Source: Staphylococcus cohnii subsp. cohnii (lineage in GTDB: Bacteria; Bacillota; Bacilli; Staphylococcales; Staphylococcaceae). Taken from it: a stretch of 45,611 nt of DNA. The notes below the pieces were generated by a model. The model was not told the origin of the DNA. It worked only from the letters and a program-made list of their open reading frames with translations, and searched no databases. The position numbers and the translations under genes are program-made. This document shows, in pieces, positions 8,643-17,510 of the stretch. The stretch spans positions 1-45,611 of the forward strand of contig NZ_PPQC01000025.1 in the NCBI RefSeq assembly GCF_002902365.1. Reading direction: 5' to 3'. Each line of letters opens with the position of its first letter. Positions within the stretch are counted from its first letter, which is position 1.

Positions 8643-9380
8643 TTAATGTCCGTGTTCTGCAATTTGACGTAACGTTTTTACTTCATGAGGTGTAAGTACG
8701 CGACCTTCACCTGCATTGAGTCCTTTTAGGTTTAAAGGGCCAAATTCTATACGCTGTAATTTTGATACTTGATGACCAAAGTGTTCAAACATGCGTCTGA
8801 CTTGTCTATTGCGACCTTCAGTTATTGTAATTTCAACAAGTGTAGTGTTTTTATCTTTATCTTGATTTTTAATTTTAACTGTCGCAGGTTGTGTTTTTCC
8901 ATCTTCTAAATTAACACCTTGTTCTAATGCTTTAACTTCTTCACGCATAAGGTAACCTTTTAATTTAACTACATATTTCTTTTTGATTTTATAACGAGGG
9001 TGTGTCATTAAGTTAGTGAACTCACCATCGTTAGTAAGTAAAAGTAACCCTGATGTATCATAATCTAAACGACCGACTGGATAAATCCTTGTCTTAATTT
9101 GTTTAAAATAATCCGTAACGACCTTTCTACCTTTGTCATCTGATACGCTAGTGATAACTTGCGAAGGTTTATAGAAAAGAATATATAGTTTATCTTCTTG
9201 TTCTAATTTAATTCCTTCAACTTCTACCATATCTGTCGGTTTAACTTTAGTACCTAATTCTGTTTCAATTTCACCATTTACTTTTACTTTACCTTCTGTA
9301 ATTAATGTTTCAGCTTTACGTCTTGATGTATAACCACTATTTGCGATACGTTTTTGTAATCTTTCTGTTTCTTTATTCAT
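8643..9380 (-). CDS. rluB: Ribosomal large-subunit pseudouridine synthase RluB
   Basis: Modifies a uridine in helix 90 region of 23S rRNA, judged by the RluB/RsuA family. 245 residues: an N-terminal S4 RNA-binding domain (about 6-55, [20 protein letters not shown]), then the catalytic domain with Asp in [18 protein letters not shown] and the family motif [13 protein letters not shown] at 9380 follows AAGGAG. It overlaps the scpB end by 8 bp, giving an scpA-scpB-rluB operon. Confidence 0.95.
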   Translation of the reverse strand: MNKETERLQKRIANSGYTSRRKAETLITEGKVKVNGEIETELGTKVKPTDMVEVEGIKLEQEDKLYILFYKPSQVITSVSDDKGRKVVTDYFKQIKTRIYPVGRLDYDTSGLLLLTNDGEFTNLMTHPRYKIKKKYVVKLKGYLMREEVKALEQGVNLEDGKTQPATVKIKNQDKDKNTTLVEITITEGRNRQVRRMFEHFGHQVSKLQRIEFGPLNLKGLNAGEGRVLTPHEVKTLRQIAEHGH

Positions 9381-9921
9381 TATTATCTCCTTTTTGATTT
9401 ACTAAATTACTAAAGAAAGCTTCTATTTCTTCGTCTTCTTCATCGGTAGTTGGTAAATCATCTAATTGTTCAATACCAAATACATTTAAAAATAATGCTG
9501 TTGTATATAATTGTTGACTTCTGGAATCTTCCTCATCTTTAGCTTCAATTAAACCACGTGCTATCAGAGTTTTGACTGCTCCGTCAGAATTAATGCCTCT
9601 AATCATTTCGATATCACTTCGAGATAATGGCTGATTATATGCTATTATCGATAAAGCTTCCATTGCTGCTTGTGATAATTTCATTTTAGATTTTTGTTCT
9701 ATTAACTTCTCAATGTATTCTGACGCGTCTTTTTTAGTTGTTAAGACATAATGTTCCCCATAATGTTGGATTTCTAAGCCACAAGCGTCATATTCTTTTA
9801 TTAATGTATGAAAACGATCTTGGTCAATGTCTAAAATTTCTAGAATTTGTTTTTCTTCAAGTCCTTCATCACCTGCAGTATAAAGTAATGCTTCCAGGAT
9901 TCCTTTATCGTTCAATGCCAT
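9373..9921 (-). CDS. scpB: Segregation and condensation protein B
   Basis: 182-residue winged-helix dimer that binds the kleisin ScpA within the SMC condensin complex for chromosome segregation. The family region [16 protein letters not shown] at the N-terminus, [17 protein letters not shown] and [16 protein letters not shown] are recognisable. It has an acidic C-terminal tail ([13 protein letters not shown]). It overlaps scpA by 17 bp and rluB by 8 bp, so translation is coupled across the operon. ATG at 9921 follows GAGGAG. Confidence 0.96.
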   Translation of the reverse strand: MALNDKGILEALLYTAGDEGLEEKQILEILDIDQDRFHTLIKEYDACGLEIQHYGEHYVLTTKKDASEYIEKLIEQKSKMKLSQAAMEALSIIAYNQPLSRSDIEMIRGINSDGAVKTLIARGLIEAKDEEDSRSQQLYTTALFLNVFGIEQLDDLPTTDEEDEEIEAFFSNLVNQKGDNNE

Positions 9922-10639
9922 AATTAACTCCTCTTAAAATATTAATATCGTCAAAGCTTTTTTGTTGTTCAATATTTACTATTCCAGATTTAGACATTTC
10001 TAGTATTGCAAGAAAATGAGTAACAACCATTTCCAATGGTTCAGTAAAATTGAATAAACTAAAAAAGTTGAAGGATTCATGCTTTTGTAAACGTTGAGTT
10101 ACTTGTGTAGTAGCTTGTTGAATTGTAAACGTTTCTTTTCGAATATCAACAGATTTAGGTGTTTGATATTCAACACGATTTTTCACTTTTTGGTAAGCTA
10201 TGATTAACTCTGTTAAATCAATCGTATTATTAGGGTCCCAAGTTTCATTTGATTCTAAGTGCGTTAAATCTGTTGGATGCTTAGAATAATACTTTTCTCT
10301 TTCCGCCCTTTTTTCGTTTAAGAGCACTGTGTATTCTTTATAGTTTTGATATTCAATTAATCTCTCAACCAAATTTTCACGCGGATCATCATCTAAATCG
10401 TCAATTTCTTCTGAATGAGGCAATAGCATTTTGCTTTTTATCATAAGTAATTCTGAAGCCATAACTAAATATTCACTTGCCACATTAATTTCTAATTGAC
10501 TCATCGCATGTATATATTGCATATACTGTTCTGTTAAAGATTTCATTGGTATATCATAAATATCAATTTCAAATTTTTGAATAAGATGCAATAATAAATC
10601 TAAAGGACCATTAAAGGCATCGAGTTTTACTTCATACAT
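9905..10639 (-). CDS. scpA: Segregation and condensation protein A (kleisin)
   Basis: 244-residue kleisin that bridges SMC heads and recruits ScpB. N-terminal motif [20 protein letters not shown] and the [20 protein letters not shown] helix are diagnostic. The C-terminal winged helix ([19 protein letters not shown]) should contact SMC. ATG at 10639 follows GAGG. First gene of the scpA-scpB-rluB operon, divergent from the DUF309 gene. Confidence 0.97.
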   Translation of the reverse strand: MYEVKLDAFNGPLDLLLHLIQKFEIDIYDIPMKSLTEQYMQYIHAMSQLEINVASEYLVMASELLMIKSKMLLPHSEEIDDLDDDPRENLVERLIEYQNYKEYTVLLNEKRAEREKYYSKHPTDLTHLESNETWDPNNTIDLTELIIAYQKVKNRVEYQTPKSVDIRKETFTIQQATTQVTQRLQKHESFNFFSLFNFTEPLEMVVTHFLAILEMSKSGIVNIEQQKSFDDINILRGVNYGIER

Positions 10640-10730
10640 TTTATCTACCTCATATTAGCAAGTTAAGTGCGTAATTCACTAAATTATTATAGCATGTTTA
10701 TTATAAACATTTAAAATCGGAGCGATATTC

Positions 10731-11237
10731 ATGTTGAAAAATGCACTAAAAGATTTTTATTTTCAATTTCATACAAAGCAACATTATTTTCTTTGTCACG
10801 ATATTTTAGAAGAAGCTTGGAAAACCAAACCAAATTACAATAAGGATGATGCTGTTGTGAGCCTTATATTGATTGCAACTGGATCTTATCATTACCGTAG
10901 ACATAATTATGTAGGCGCCCACAAATCTTTTAATAAGGCATTAAGAGTTATTGAAAACTATGATTCAGCGATTAATATTGGACTTGATATACAAGCGTAT
11001 AAAAGGCTGTTAGTCGAATTAATTAAAGCTACAAAAAAAGAGCAATCTTTTGAGCCATTTCATCTACCTTTAACAGATACAATGGAACAAATTATATTAG
11101 AACAGTACCCGAATTATGTGATGACATATTATAAAATTGAAGATGACTATATCATAGATCACCATTTAAAAAGGGATAGAACTGAAGTTGAAGCGGCGAG
11201 GAAACGTGCATTACAAGCGCGAAATAGATCAGTATAA
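10731..11237 (+). CDS. DUF309 family protein (YpuF-like)
   Basis: 168-residue cytoplasmic protein of unknown function. The DUF309 core is visible at about residues 15-75: FLCHDILEEAWK with its His/Glu pair, and the helical SLILIATGSYHYRRHNYVGA. The basic C-terminus (KRDRTEVEAARKRALQARN) is unusual in charge. Bacillus YpuF occupies the same place beside scpA, so the neighbourhood is conserved. ATG at 10731 has GGAG eight bases upstream. No function should be assumed. Confidence 0.8.
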   Translation: MLKNALKDFYFQFHTKQHYFLCHDILEEAWKTKPNYNKDDAVVSLILIATGSYHYRRHNYVGAHKSFNKALRVIENYDSAINIGLDIQAYKRLLVELIKATKKEQSFEPFHLPLTDTMEQIILEQYPNYVMTYYKIEDDYIIDHHLKRDRTEVEAARKRALQARNRSV

Positions 11238-11265
11238 ACACTTATGATTTATGGCATCAATAAAA

Positions 11266-11308
11266 AAACACAGTCCAGTTATTCAATCGAATAAACTAGT
11301 CTGTGTTT
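11266..11308. terminator. Bidirectional terminator between DUF309 gene and xerD
   Basis: AAACACAG and CTGTGTTT form the outer arms, with AGTTATTC/GAATAAACT pairing inside, and A and T runs on both sides. The right arm touches the xerD stop codon. It serves two converging genes. Confidence 0.75.
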
Positions 11309-12194
11309 ATGCTCTTGGATGAAATTCGTTATACATCTTACGAATTTGTGATTTCGAAACGTGTGTATACAATTGTGTTGTAGATATATCAGAATGACCG
11401 AGCATTTCTTGAACTGCACGTAAATCTGCTCCGTTTTCAAGTAAATGGGTAGCAAATGAATGTCTTAATGTATGTGGTGTTAAAGTTTTTATTATATTTG
11501 CTTTGATACCATTTTGTTTAATCATTTTCCATATCGCTTGTCTCGATAAAGGTTTACCATGCATGTTTAAAAATAATGTGTCAGTAACCGTATTTTTTAA
11601 TAATTGTGGTCTTACCGTTTCTAAATAAGTGTTTAAGTATTCAATTACTGTATCACCTAATGGTACAATTCTTTCTTTATTTCCTTTACCAAAAACACGT
11701 ATAAAGCCCATAATTAAATTAACGTCTTCTAATTCAATCTGAATCAGTTCTGATACACGCATTCCGGTAGCATAAAGTAATTCTAACATTGTGCGATCTC
11801 TATAACCGTTGTTTTTGGATAAATCAGGTGTCTCTAATAGTCTAAGTACTTCATCTATTTCTAAAACATCTGGTAATTTACGATCATATTTAGGTGTTTC
11901 TATTAATACCGTTGGGTCTTTTGCTGCATATTTTTCTCTTAATGCAAACTGATGAAAACTGCGAATAGTAGAAATGAAGCGAGCTAATGATTTTGAAGAT
12001 GCACCTTCATCATGTAAGTGACCCAAACACTCTTGAATGAGTTGTCTATCCACAAAATCAATATGACTAATTTTGTGTGATGTTAAAAATTCATCATATT
12101 TTTTTAAATCTCTTCGATATGCACCAATTGTATTTACACTTAACCCTTTTTCTAATTGTATAAATTTCAAATATTCATCTATAATATTTTTCAC
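11307..12194 (-). CDS. xerD: Site-specific tyrosine recombinase XerD
   Basis: Resolves chromosome dimers at dif together with XerC. 295 residues, the same length as S. aureus XerD. N-terminal SAM-like core-binding domain (about 1-85), then the catalytic domain with Arg in ATGMRVSEL, Lys in FGKGNKER, HTLRHSFATHLL, LGHSDIST and nucleophile Tyr in TTQLYTHVSK. The start is GTG at 12194, seven bases after GAGG; longer in-frame starts run back into fur and lack a ribosome site. It follows fur by 35 bp on the same strand and may be read through from it. Confidence 0.96.
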   Translation of the reverse strand: MKNIIDEYLKFIQLEKGLSVNTIGAYRRDLKKYDEFLTSHKISHIDFVDRQLIQECLGHLHDEGASSKSLARFISTIRSFHQFALREKYAAKDPTVLIETPKYDRKLPDVLEIDEVLRLLETPDLSKNNGYRDRTMLELLYATGMRVSELIQIELEDVNLIMGFIRVFGKGNKERIVPLGDTVIEYLNTYLETVRPQLLKNTVTDTLFLNMHGKPLSRQAIWKMIKQNGIKANIIKTLTPHTLRHSFATHLLENGADLRAVQEMLGHSDISTTQLYTHVSKSQIRKMYNEFHPRA

Positions 12195-12229
12195 TGTACT
12201 ACCTCTATTCTGAAATAGTATTTTTAAAT

Positions 12230-12676
12230 TTATTTCCCTTTTGCTTGGCATGACGCACAAATACCATGGAATGTTAAACGGTGGTCTAATATTTTAAATT
12301 CGAATTCATTTTCAACTCTTTCTTCTACACGAGGTAATAAGTCTTCTTCGATTTCTTCTACTTTACCGCATTCCATACAAACAAGATGGTGATGAAAATG
12401 TTTTGCTCCTTCTTTTCTCAAATCAAATCGAGCAACACCATCGCCGAAATTTATTTTATCGACCACTTTTAATTCTGCTAGCAATTCTAAAGTACGATAT
12501 ACAGTTGCAAGTCCAATTTCAGGTGCTTTGTCTTTAACTTTCAAATAAACATCTTCTGCACTTAAATGGTCTTTTTCATTTTCAATTAAAACTCTTAAAG
12601 TTGCCTCACGTTGTGGCGTCAATTTATAAGATGATTGCTGTAATTGTTGCTTCACGCGATTTAATCGTTCTTCCAC
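12230..12676 (-). CDS. fur: Ferric uptake regulator Fur
   Basis: Iron-responsive repressor, 148 residues. N-terminal winged helix (about 15-80, KLTPQREATLRVL and GLATVYRTLELL), then the dimer domain with metal-binding His-rich KHFHHHLVCMECGK and C-terminal CASC, which form the CxxC pairs of a structural zinc site. The start is GTG at 12676, giving MEERLNRVKQ, with TGAGG five and GGGGAG ten bases upstream. The promoter region holds a near-perfect PerR-type palindrome (12701-12717) and another in the end of nudF (12785-12799). This agrees with PerR control of fur known in S. aureus. PerR itself is a close relative, but the lone position before xerD and next to nudF fits Fur. Confidence 0.93.
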   Translation of the reverse strand: MEERLNRVKQQLQQSSYKLTPQREATLRVLIENEKDHLSAEDVYLKVKDKAPEIGLATVYRTLELLAELKVVDKINFGDGVARFDLRKEGAKHFHHHLVCMECGKVEEIEEDLLPRVEERVENEFEFKILDHRLTFHGICASCQAKGK

Positions 12677-12700
12677 GGAAGCCTCACTCCCCTACTAATA

Positions 12701-12717
12701 ATTATAATCATTTTAAT
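12701..12717. promoter_or_regulatory. PerR-type box upstream of fur
   Basis: ATTATAATCATTTTAAT matches the per box palindrome TTATAATnATTATAA with one mismatch (T for A in the right arm). It lies 25 bp before the fur GTG start, where bound repressor would block transcription. Confidence 0.65.
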
Positions 12718-12780
12718 TTAGTTATGATATATATATATAAAATACCAATAATTGATAAAATTCGCAAGTATTCTCGTATC

Positions 12781-13323
12781 TTATTTATAATGATTATAAT
12801 TAAGTAATAAATGTTGTAAAGCAATTATAGTTTTTGCGTCTTCTAATTCTTTATTGTCTAATAATGTTTTAATTTCATTCATATCATAATATGCTAATTC
12901 TAAAAATTCATCTTCATCTAATTGCATTTTACCTTTTGTTAAATTTTCAGCTATATAAATTGATATTTTTTCATTTGAGAAACCTGGAGAACCATACATT
13001 TCCGTAATATGTTCTAATTCATCAGCAATATAACCTGTTTCTTCTTCAAGTTCACGTTTGGCAGCTGAAATTCGTTCTTCTCCTTGTTCCAATTTGCCTG
13101 CGGGTATTTCTAAAAGTGGTTTTTCACAAGCCTTACGAAATTGTTTCACTAATATCACTTTATTTTCAGGTGTAATTGGACAAACAGCGACAGCACCATT
13201 ATGGTATATCAATTCACGTTTAGAAGTTTGTCCATCGGGTAGTTCAACATCGTGGACTTCTAAATCAATGATTGCCCCTTTATAAATAGAAGTACTATGT
13301 AAAGTCTTTTCAAATAGGTTCAT
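12781..13323 (-). CDS. nudF: Nudix hydrolase, ADP-ribose pyrophosphatase
   Basis: 180-residue hydrolase that splits ADP-ribose to AMP and ribose-5-phosphate. The Nudix box GKLEQGEERISAAKRELEEE plus TGY is complete at about residues 77-99 with all catalytic glutamates. Upstream, IYHNGAVAVCPI and VKQFRKACEKPLLEIPAG are typical of the ADP-ribose subfamily. The ATG at 13323 has AAAGGA about 12 bases upstream, longer than usual. The last codons contain a perfect PerR-type palindrome. It precedes fur by about 104 bp on the same strand. Confidence 0.92.
   Translation of the reverse strand: MNLFEKTLHSTSIYKGAIIDLEVHDVELPDGQTSKRELIYHNGAVAVCPITPENKVILVKQFRKACEKPLLEIPAGKLEQGEERISAAKRELEEETGYIADELEHITEMYGSPGFSNEKISIYIAENLTKGKMQLDEDEFLELAYYDMNEIKTLLDNKELEDAKTIIALQHLLLNYNHYK
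12785..12799. promoter_or_regulatory. Perfect PerR-consensus palindrome in the 3' end of nudF
   Basis: TTATAATGATTATAA is an exact match to TTATAATnATTATAA. It encodes part of the Tyr-Asn-His-Tyr tail of NudF and lies about 109 bp before fur. It may be a second operator for fur or chance from AT-rich Asn/Tyr codons. Confidence 0.4.
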
Positions 13324-13508
13324 AAATAATCACAGTCCTTTTAATTGGTTTAAGATATTGTTAAGATGTACTCATTAGTTATTATGGGAATAGCGAGGAA
13401 CATATACATGTTTCATTTTTGCTATGTATAGATAGTTAATATTGAATATCCAACTTACTTTATTACGTCTACACCCCATTATTCAAGTGTATCGAAAGGA
13501 GATAAAAC

Positions 13509-14423
13509 ATGCAAAAAAATGTTTTGAAAAGCGGTATAGAAATTTCAGAGTTAGGTTTAGGTTGTATGAGTCTCGGGACAAATAAAAAGCAAGCAGAGCC
13601 TATCATAGAACGTGCAATTGAACATGGTATCACTTATTTTGATACAGCTGATATGTACGATAAAGGTGTAAACGAGACAATTGTTGGTGAGACTTTAAAG
13701 AAATACCAAAATAGAGATGATATTATCATTGGTACAAAAGTAGGAAATCGTTTAACGGAAGATGGTTCTACAACATGGGATCCTTCTAAATCTTATATTA
13801 AAGAAGCAGTGAAAGGCTCATTGAAAAGACTTGGGTTAGATCATTTAGATTTATACCAGTTACATGGTGGTACGATTGATGATCCAATTGATGAAACAAT
13901 TAGTGCTTTCGATGAATTAAAGAAAGAAGGCATTATCCGTGCTTATGGTATTTCTTCAATCAGACCTAACGTGATTGATTACTATTTAAAACATAGCGAT
14001 ATCGAAACGCTAATGTCTCAATTTAACTTAATTGATAACAGACCAGAACAACTTTTAGATGATGTGCATGCTAAAAAAGTTAAAGTACTAGCACGTGGTC
14101 CAGTATTTAAAGGATTATTAACTGCTAAAAGTAATAATACGTTAGATTCAAAATTTAGTGATGGTATTTTTGATTATAGTTATCAAGAACTTGGAGAAAC
14201 AATTGCATCAATTAAAGAAATTGAAAGTAATTTATCTGCACTTACTTTTAATTATTTAACTTCTCATGATGCATTAGGTTCTATCATTGTAGGTGCAAGT
14301 AGTACGGATCAACTAGATGAAAATGTAAAAAATTATCAACATTCAAAAGACATAAGTTTAGAAGCATTAAAAGCAGCGCAAGATCGAGTGAAAAATTTAG
14401 AATATACCCAACATTTAAAATAA
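13509..14423 (+). CDS. Aldo/keto reductase family oxidoreductase
   Basis: 304-residue NAD(P)H-dependent reductase of unknown substrate. The AKR tetrad is visible: Asp in YFDTADMYD, Tyr four residues on, Lys in IIGTKVGNR and His in LYQLHGG. Further family marks are GISSIRPNVI and the cofactor loop SIIVGASSTDQLDEN. ATG at 13509 follows AAAGGAG by eight bases. Monocistronic; divergent from nudF and followed by a strong terminator. The enzyme class is firm, the substrate cannot be told. Confidence 0.88.
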   Translation: MQKNVLKSGIEISELGLGCMSLGTNKKQAEPIIERAIEHGITYFDTADMYDKGVNETIVGETLKKYQNRDDIIIGTKVGNRLTEDGSTTWDPSKSYIKEAVKGSLKRLGLDHLDLYQLHGGTIDDPIDETISAFDELKKEGIIRAYGISSIRPNVIDYYLKHSDIETLMSQFNLIDNRPEQLLDDVHAKKVKVLARGPVFKGLLTAKSNNTLDSKFSDGIFDYSYQELGETIASIKEIESNLSALTFNYLTSHDALGSIIVGASSTDQLDENVKNYQHSKDISLEALKAAQDRVKNLEYTQHLK

Positions 14424-14493
14424 ATCTCTTTTCGTTGTCCTAAAACATGTATGTCTGAGCAAAGATGACAATATAAATAACTTCAATCAAAGC

Positions 14494-14538
14494 AAAAACG
14501 TCAATTTCTCTTATGATTTTATAGAAATTGACGTTTTT
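14494..14538. terminator. Strong hairpin terminator after the aldo/keto reductase
   Basis: A 16-bp perfect stem, AAAAACGTCAATTTCT (14494-14509) and AGAAATTGACGTTTTT (14523-14538). It lies between converging genes and works in both directions. The arms closely resemble those of the hairpin at 45504-45550. Confidence 0.85.
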
Positions 14539-14626
14539 TGTTTAAAAAGCTTCATAACCCATGACATTGTTATCTTCTATTTTAATGCTATAGTCAAAAT
14601 GATTATTACCCAACTTTGAATAAATG

Positions 14627-15385
14627 CTAACCTTTGTTCTTAAATAATGAAGTGAAGTTTTTTTCTATAAACCGTGGCATCAATTGATAAATTTTTAATA
14701 AATGATGCATCCATCTAGGTTGATTAATTTCTAATTTTTTCTCAATTATACCATTGATAATTTGGTTTGCTAATTTTTCAGGGTCAAGCATCATGTCACT
14801 GTATTTTTTGGCAAATTTCATAGATGGATCTGCTTTTTCATGAAATGGTGTCGCTATTGGCCCAGTATTAACAGTCATAATATGATAATTTGGTTTCTCA
14901 ATACGCAGTGCATTTAATAATTGGTTAAAAGCTGCTTTACTTGCACCATAATGTGCAGCATAACCTTGACTTATAAAGGCAGCTTGGCTACCTATACCTA
15001 CTATTATTGGAGTTTTTGAGAATGCCGGTTGTAGAACTTTCATTAATATATTGAAATGAAGCACATTTAATTTATATGTTTCAAGCATTTCTACAAATGT
15101 ATGGTCTTCAATAGATTTAAAATACCCAAGGCCAGAACTGTATATAAGTCCATCAATAGTATGGTGTTGAAAGTATTCTTTTAAATCAATGATTTCTTGT
15201 TGTGATTGTAAATCGCATTTAATGATATTTAGATGTTCCGCATCATATTGTGTTGCGAATTGTTTTAATTTATCCGGATTTCGGGCAAGTACTGTAACAT
15301 ATGCTCTTTTAGATAATAATGCTTTTAATATGGCTTTACCTAATCCACTTGTACCACCAGTTAATACAAAATGTTTACCTATCAT
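14627..15385 (-). CDS. Short-chain dehydrogenase/reductase
   Basis: 252-residue classical SDR. Rossmann motif TGGTSGLGKA near residues 8-17, the CDLQSQ adenine-pocket Asp, a degenerate NNAG equivalent (IYSSGLGY), catalytic Ser in GIGSQAA and YGASK (Tyr/Lys) near 150-155, then NTGPIATPF. The start is ATG at 15385, eight bases after AAGGAG, rather than an in-frame ATG 27 bases upstream. Substrate unknown. Divergent from proC. Confidence 0.88.
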   Translation of the reverse strand: MIGKHFVLTGGTSGLGKAILKALLSKRAYVTVLARNPDKLKQFATQYDAEHLNIIKCDLQSQQEIIDLKEYFQHHTIDGLIYSSGLGYFKSIEDHTFVEMLETYKLNVLHFNILMKVLQPAFSKTPIIVGIGSQAAFISQGYAAHYGASKAAFNQLLNALRIEKPNYHIMTVNTGPIATPFHEKADPSMKFAKKYSDMMLDPEKLANQIINGIIEKKLEINQPRWMHHLLKIYQLMPRFIEKNFTSLFKNKG

Positions 15386-15530
15386 AGTAAATTCTCCTTG
15401 CTTTAAATTCATAGTTCAAGTATATGAGTGTAAACGATATTTTGCCACAGGTCTTTAAAAATTCTTAGCCATCATTTAAATCTATGTTAGTATGGAAACA
15501 TAAAAAACAAAGAGGAAGTGAAGTCTTCAC

Positions 15531-16346
15531 ATGAAACTAGTATTTTATGGTGCCGGAAATATGGCGCATGCAATTTTTACAGGTATTGTTAGTTCTAAAG
15601 TGATTGATTCTAATAATATTTATTTAACGAATCGTTCAAATGAAGTTGCATTAAAAGAATATGCTGACGAGTTAGGTGTTAATTATAGCTATGATGATGC
15701 AGCATTGTTAAAAGATGCAGATTATGTATTCTTAGGAACGAAACCTTATGATTTTGATGATTTAGCAGAGCGTATTAAGCCATATATTGCAGAAAAGAAT
15801 AAATTCATTTCTATTATGGCTGGTTTACCGATAAACTATATTCGTGAAAAATTGGCTTCTAACAACCCAATTGCGCGTATCATGCCAAACACAAATGCTC
15901 ATGTTGGACATTCAGTTACTGGTATTAGCTTTTCCAATAATTTTGGCGCTAAGTCAAAAGAAGAAGTTGATAATTTAATAAATGCATTTGGATCTGCGAT
16001 AGAAGTTTCAGAAGATAATTTGCATCAAGTTACAGCAATTACTGGAAGCGGTCCAGCTTTTTTATACCATGTCTTTGAACAATATGTCACAGCAGGCACA
16101 CGTTTAGGTTTGGAAAAATCACAGGTAGAAGAATCAATTCGGAATTTAATCATAGGGACGAGTAAAATGATAGAACGTTCAGAATTGAGTATGGAACAGT
16201 TAAGAAAAAATATTACTTCTAAAGGCGGTACAACACAGGCAGGCCTTAATGCACTTGCAGAGCATGATATAGAAGCAATTTTCGAAGATTGTTTACGCTC
16301 TGCAGTAAATAGAAGTATTGAATTATCTAACCAAGATAATGATTAA
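15531..16346 (+). CDS. proC: Pyrroline-5-carboxylate reductase
   Basis: Last step of proline synthesis: 1-pyrroline-5-carboxylate to proline with NAD(P)H. 271 residues; N-terminal Rossmann motif FYGAGNMAHAI, then FLGTKPYDF, RIMPNTNAHVG and the substrate signature AITGSGPAFLY, ending with TSKGGTTQAGL. The AGAGGAAG site is 12 bases before the ATG at 15531; between them lies the small palindrome GTGAAGTCTTCAC, which might shorten the gap or act as a binding site. Confidence 0.95.
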   Translation: MKLVFYGAGNMAHAIFTGIVSSKVIDSNNIYLTNRSNEVALKEYADELGVNYSYDDAALLKDADYVFLGTKPYDFDDLAERIKPYIAEKNKFISIMAGLPINYIREKLASNNPIARIMPNTNAHVGHSVTGISFSNNFGAKSKEEVDNLINAFGSAIEVSEDNLHQVTAITGSGPAFLYHVFEQYVTAGTRLGLEKSQVEESIRNLIIGTSKMIERSELSMEQLRKNITSKGGTTQAGLNALAEHDIEAIFEDCLRSAVNRSIELSNQDND

Positions 16347-16373
16347 AATTTAAAAAACCTAAAATTGTTATAA

Positions 16374-16435
16374 AAAAGTGGGACAGTCATCTAAATTGTA
16401 AAATACTACAATTTTTAGAAAACTGTCCCGCTTTT
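16374..16435. terminator. Bidirectional terminator proC/rnz, GTGGGACAG repeat type
   Basis: AAAAGTGGGACAGT (16374-16387) pairs with ACTGTCCCGCTTTT (16422-16435), with an inner AAATTGTA/TACAATTT stem. The GTGGGACAG arm is a common dispersed hairpin in staphylococcal intergenic DNA. It separates two converging genes. Confidence 0.85.
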
Positions 16436-16441
16436 CATTTT

Positions 16442-17362
16442 TTAAAATTGCCAAGAATCAAAATCACTGACAAAACTAAATGGTGGCGTATTACTCAAAG
16501 CTTTAAGCGATTTACTAATATCGCACACCTCTTCTTTAGTATAACGATTGCTGATATGTGTTATTAAACTATAGTCAACATTTGCTTCTCTCATCAATTC
16601 AAAAACGTCATCAATATGGCTATGGTGATAGCTATTAGCTAATGATTTATCTCCTTCTATATATGTACTTTCATGTACCATGATATTTGCATCACGTGCA
16701 ATTATCATTTCATTTTTACAAGGCATAGTATCTCCAAAAATTGCTACGACTGGACCTTTAATTGCATCATCTTTAAAATCTTTAGAGTTATAAATCTCAC
16801 CTTTGTATTCGAATGTTTCATTGTTTTTTACATCTTGATATTTAGGTCCTGGTTCTAACCCAATGTTTCTGAGCGCTTCAACATTGATTTTACCAGATTT
16901 ATATGGCGCTTCTACCCTATATCCAAATGAAGGAATACCATGATTTAGCATATGTGCTTCAACATTAAATCCATTATGATGATAAGAAAGTTGTTCCTCT
17001 ATTTCAATATAAGTGATTGGATAATTTAATTTTGATTCTGATAAAGTTAAAGTAGTTTCTATATATGACTTAATACCTTTTGGGCCAATAATAGTAAGAG
17101 GCTTATCTTCGCCCCCTTGAAAAGATCGACTTGTGAGTAACCCAGGTAAACCAAATATATGATCACCATGCATATGCGTAATAAAAATGTGATTTACTTT
17201 TCCTAATTTGATTGAATGGTGTAATATTTGATGCTGTGTGCCTTCACCAACATCAAAAAGCCAAATGCTATTGGAGTATGGTTCCAAATTTAATGCAATC
17301 GCTTGGGTATTTCTTTCTTTAGTTGGCAGACCAGCACTTGTCCCAAAAAACGTAATTTCCAT
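16442..17362 (-). CDS. rnz: Ribonuclease Z
   Basis: Endonuclease that trims the 3' end of tRNA precursors lacking encoded CCA. 306 residues, a metallo-beta-lactamase fold: [12 protein letters not shown] at the start, zinc motif [15 protein letters not shown] (HxHxDH), a His-bearing [27 protein letters not shown] and THISNRY. The flexible-arm region lies between. ATG at 17362 follows GAGGAGG by seven bases. Divergent from zwf. Confidence 0.96.
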   Translation of the reverse strand: MEITFFGTSAGLPTKERNTQAIALNLEPYSNSIWLFDVGEGTQHQILHHSIKLGKVNHIFITHMHGDHIFGLPGLLTSRSFQGGEDKPLTIIGPKGIKSYIETTLTLSESKLNYPITYIEIEEQLSYHHNGFNVEAHMLNHGIPSFGYRVEAPYKSGKINVEALRNIGLEPGPKYQDVKNNETFEYKGEIYNSKDFKDDAIKGPVVAIFGDTMPCKNEMIIARDANIMVHESTYIEGDKSLANSYHHSHIDDVFELMREANVDYSLITHISNRYTKEEVCDISKSLKALSNTPPFSFVSDFDSWQF

Positions 17363-17510
17363 GCATATGCCTCCTCTTCTTGTTCATATTTTATCATATA
17401 AAAGTAATAAAAATATAATAAAATATGATATCACAAGCAAAATTGTGGGAAGATACTGGTGTATTGGTCTATAATAAATACAGATTTAATAAAGAATTGA
17501 GGTTTTGATC

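Noticed and set aside
12728..12742. The TATATATATATA run before fur as a functional repeat.
   Set aside because: A short simple AT run; it may be part of the promoter but no distinct -35/-10 pair could be fixed.
12601..12807. A plus-strand open frame across the fur-nudF gap.
   Set aside because: It overlaps fur antisense, has no ribosome site, and covers the regulatory palindromes.
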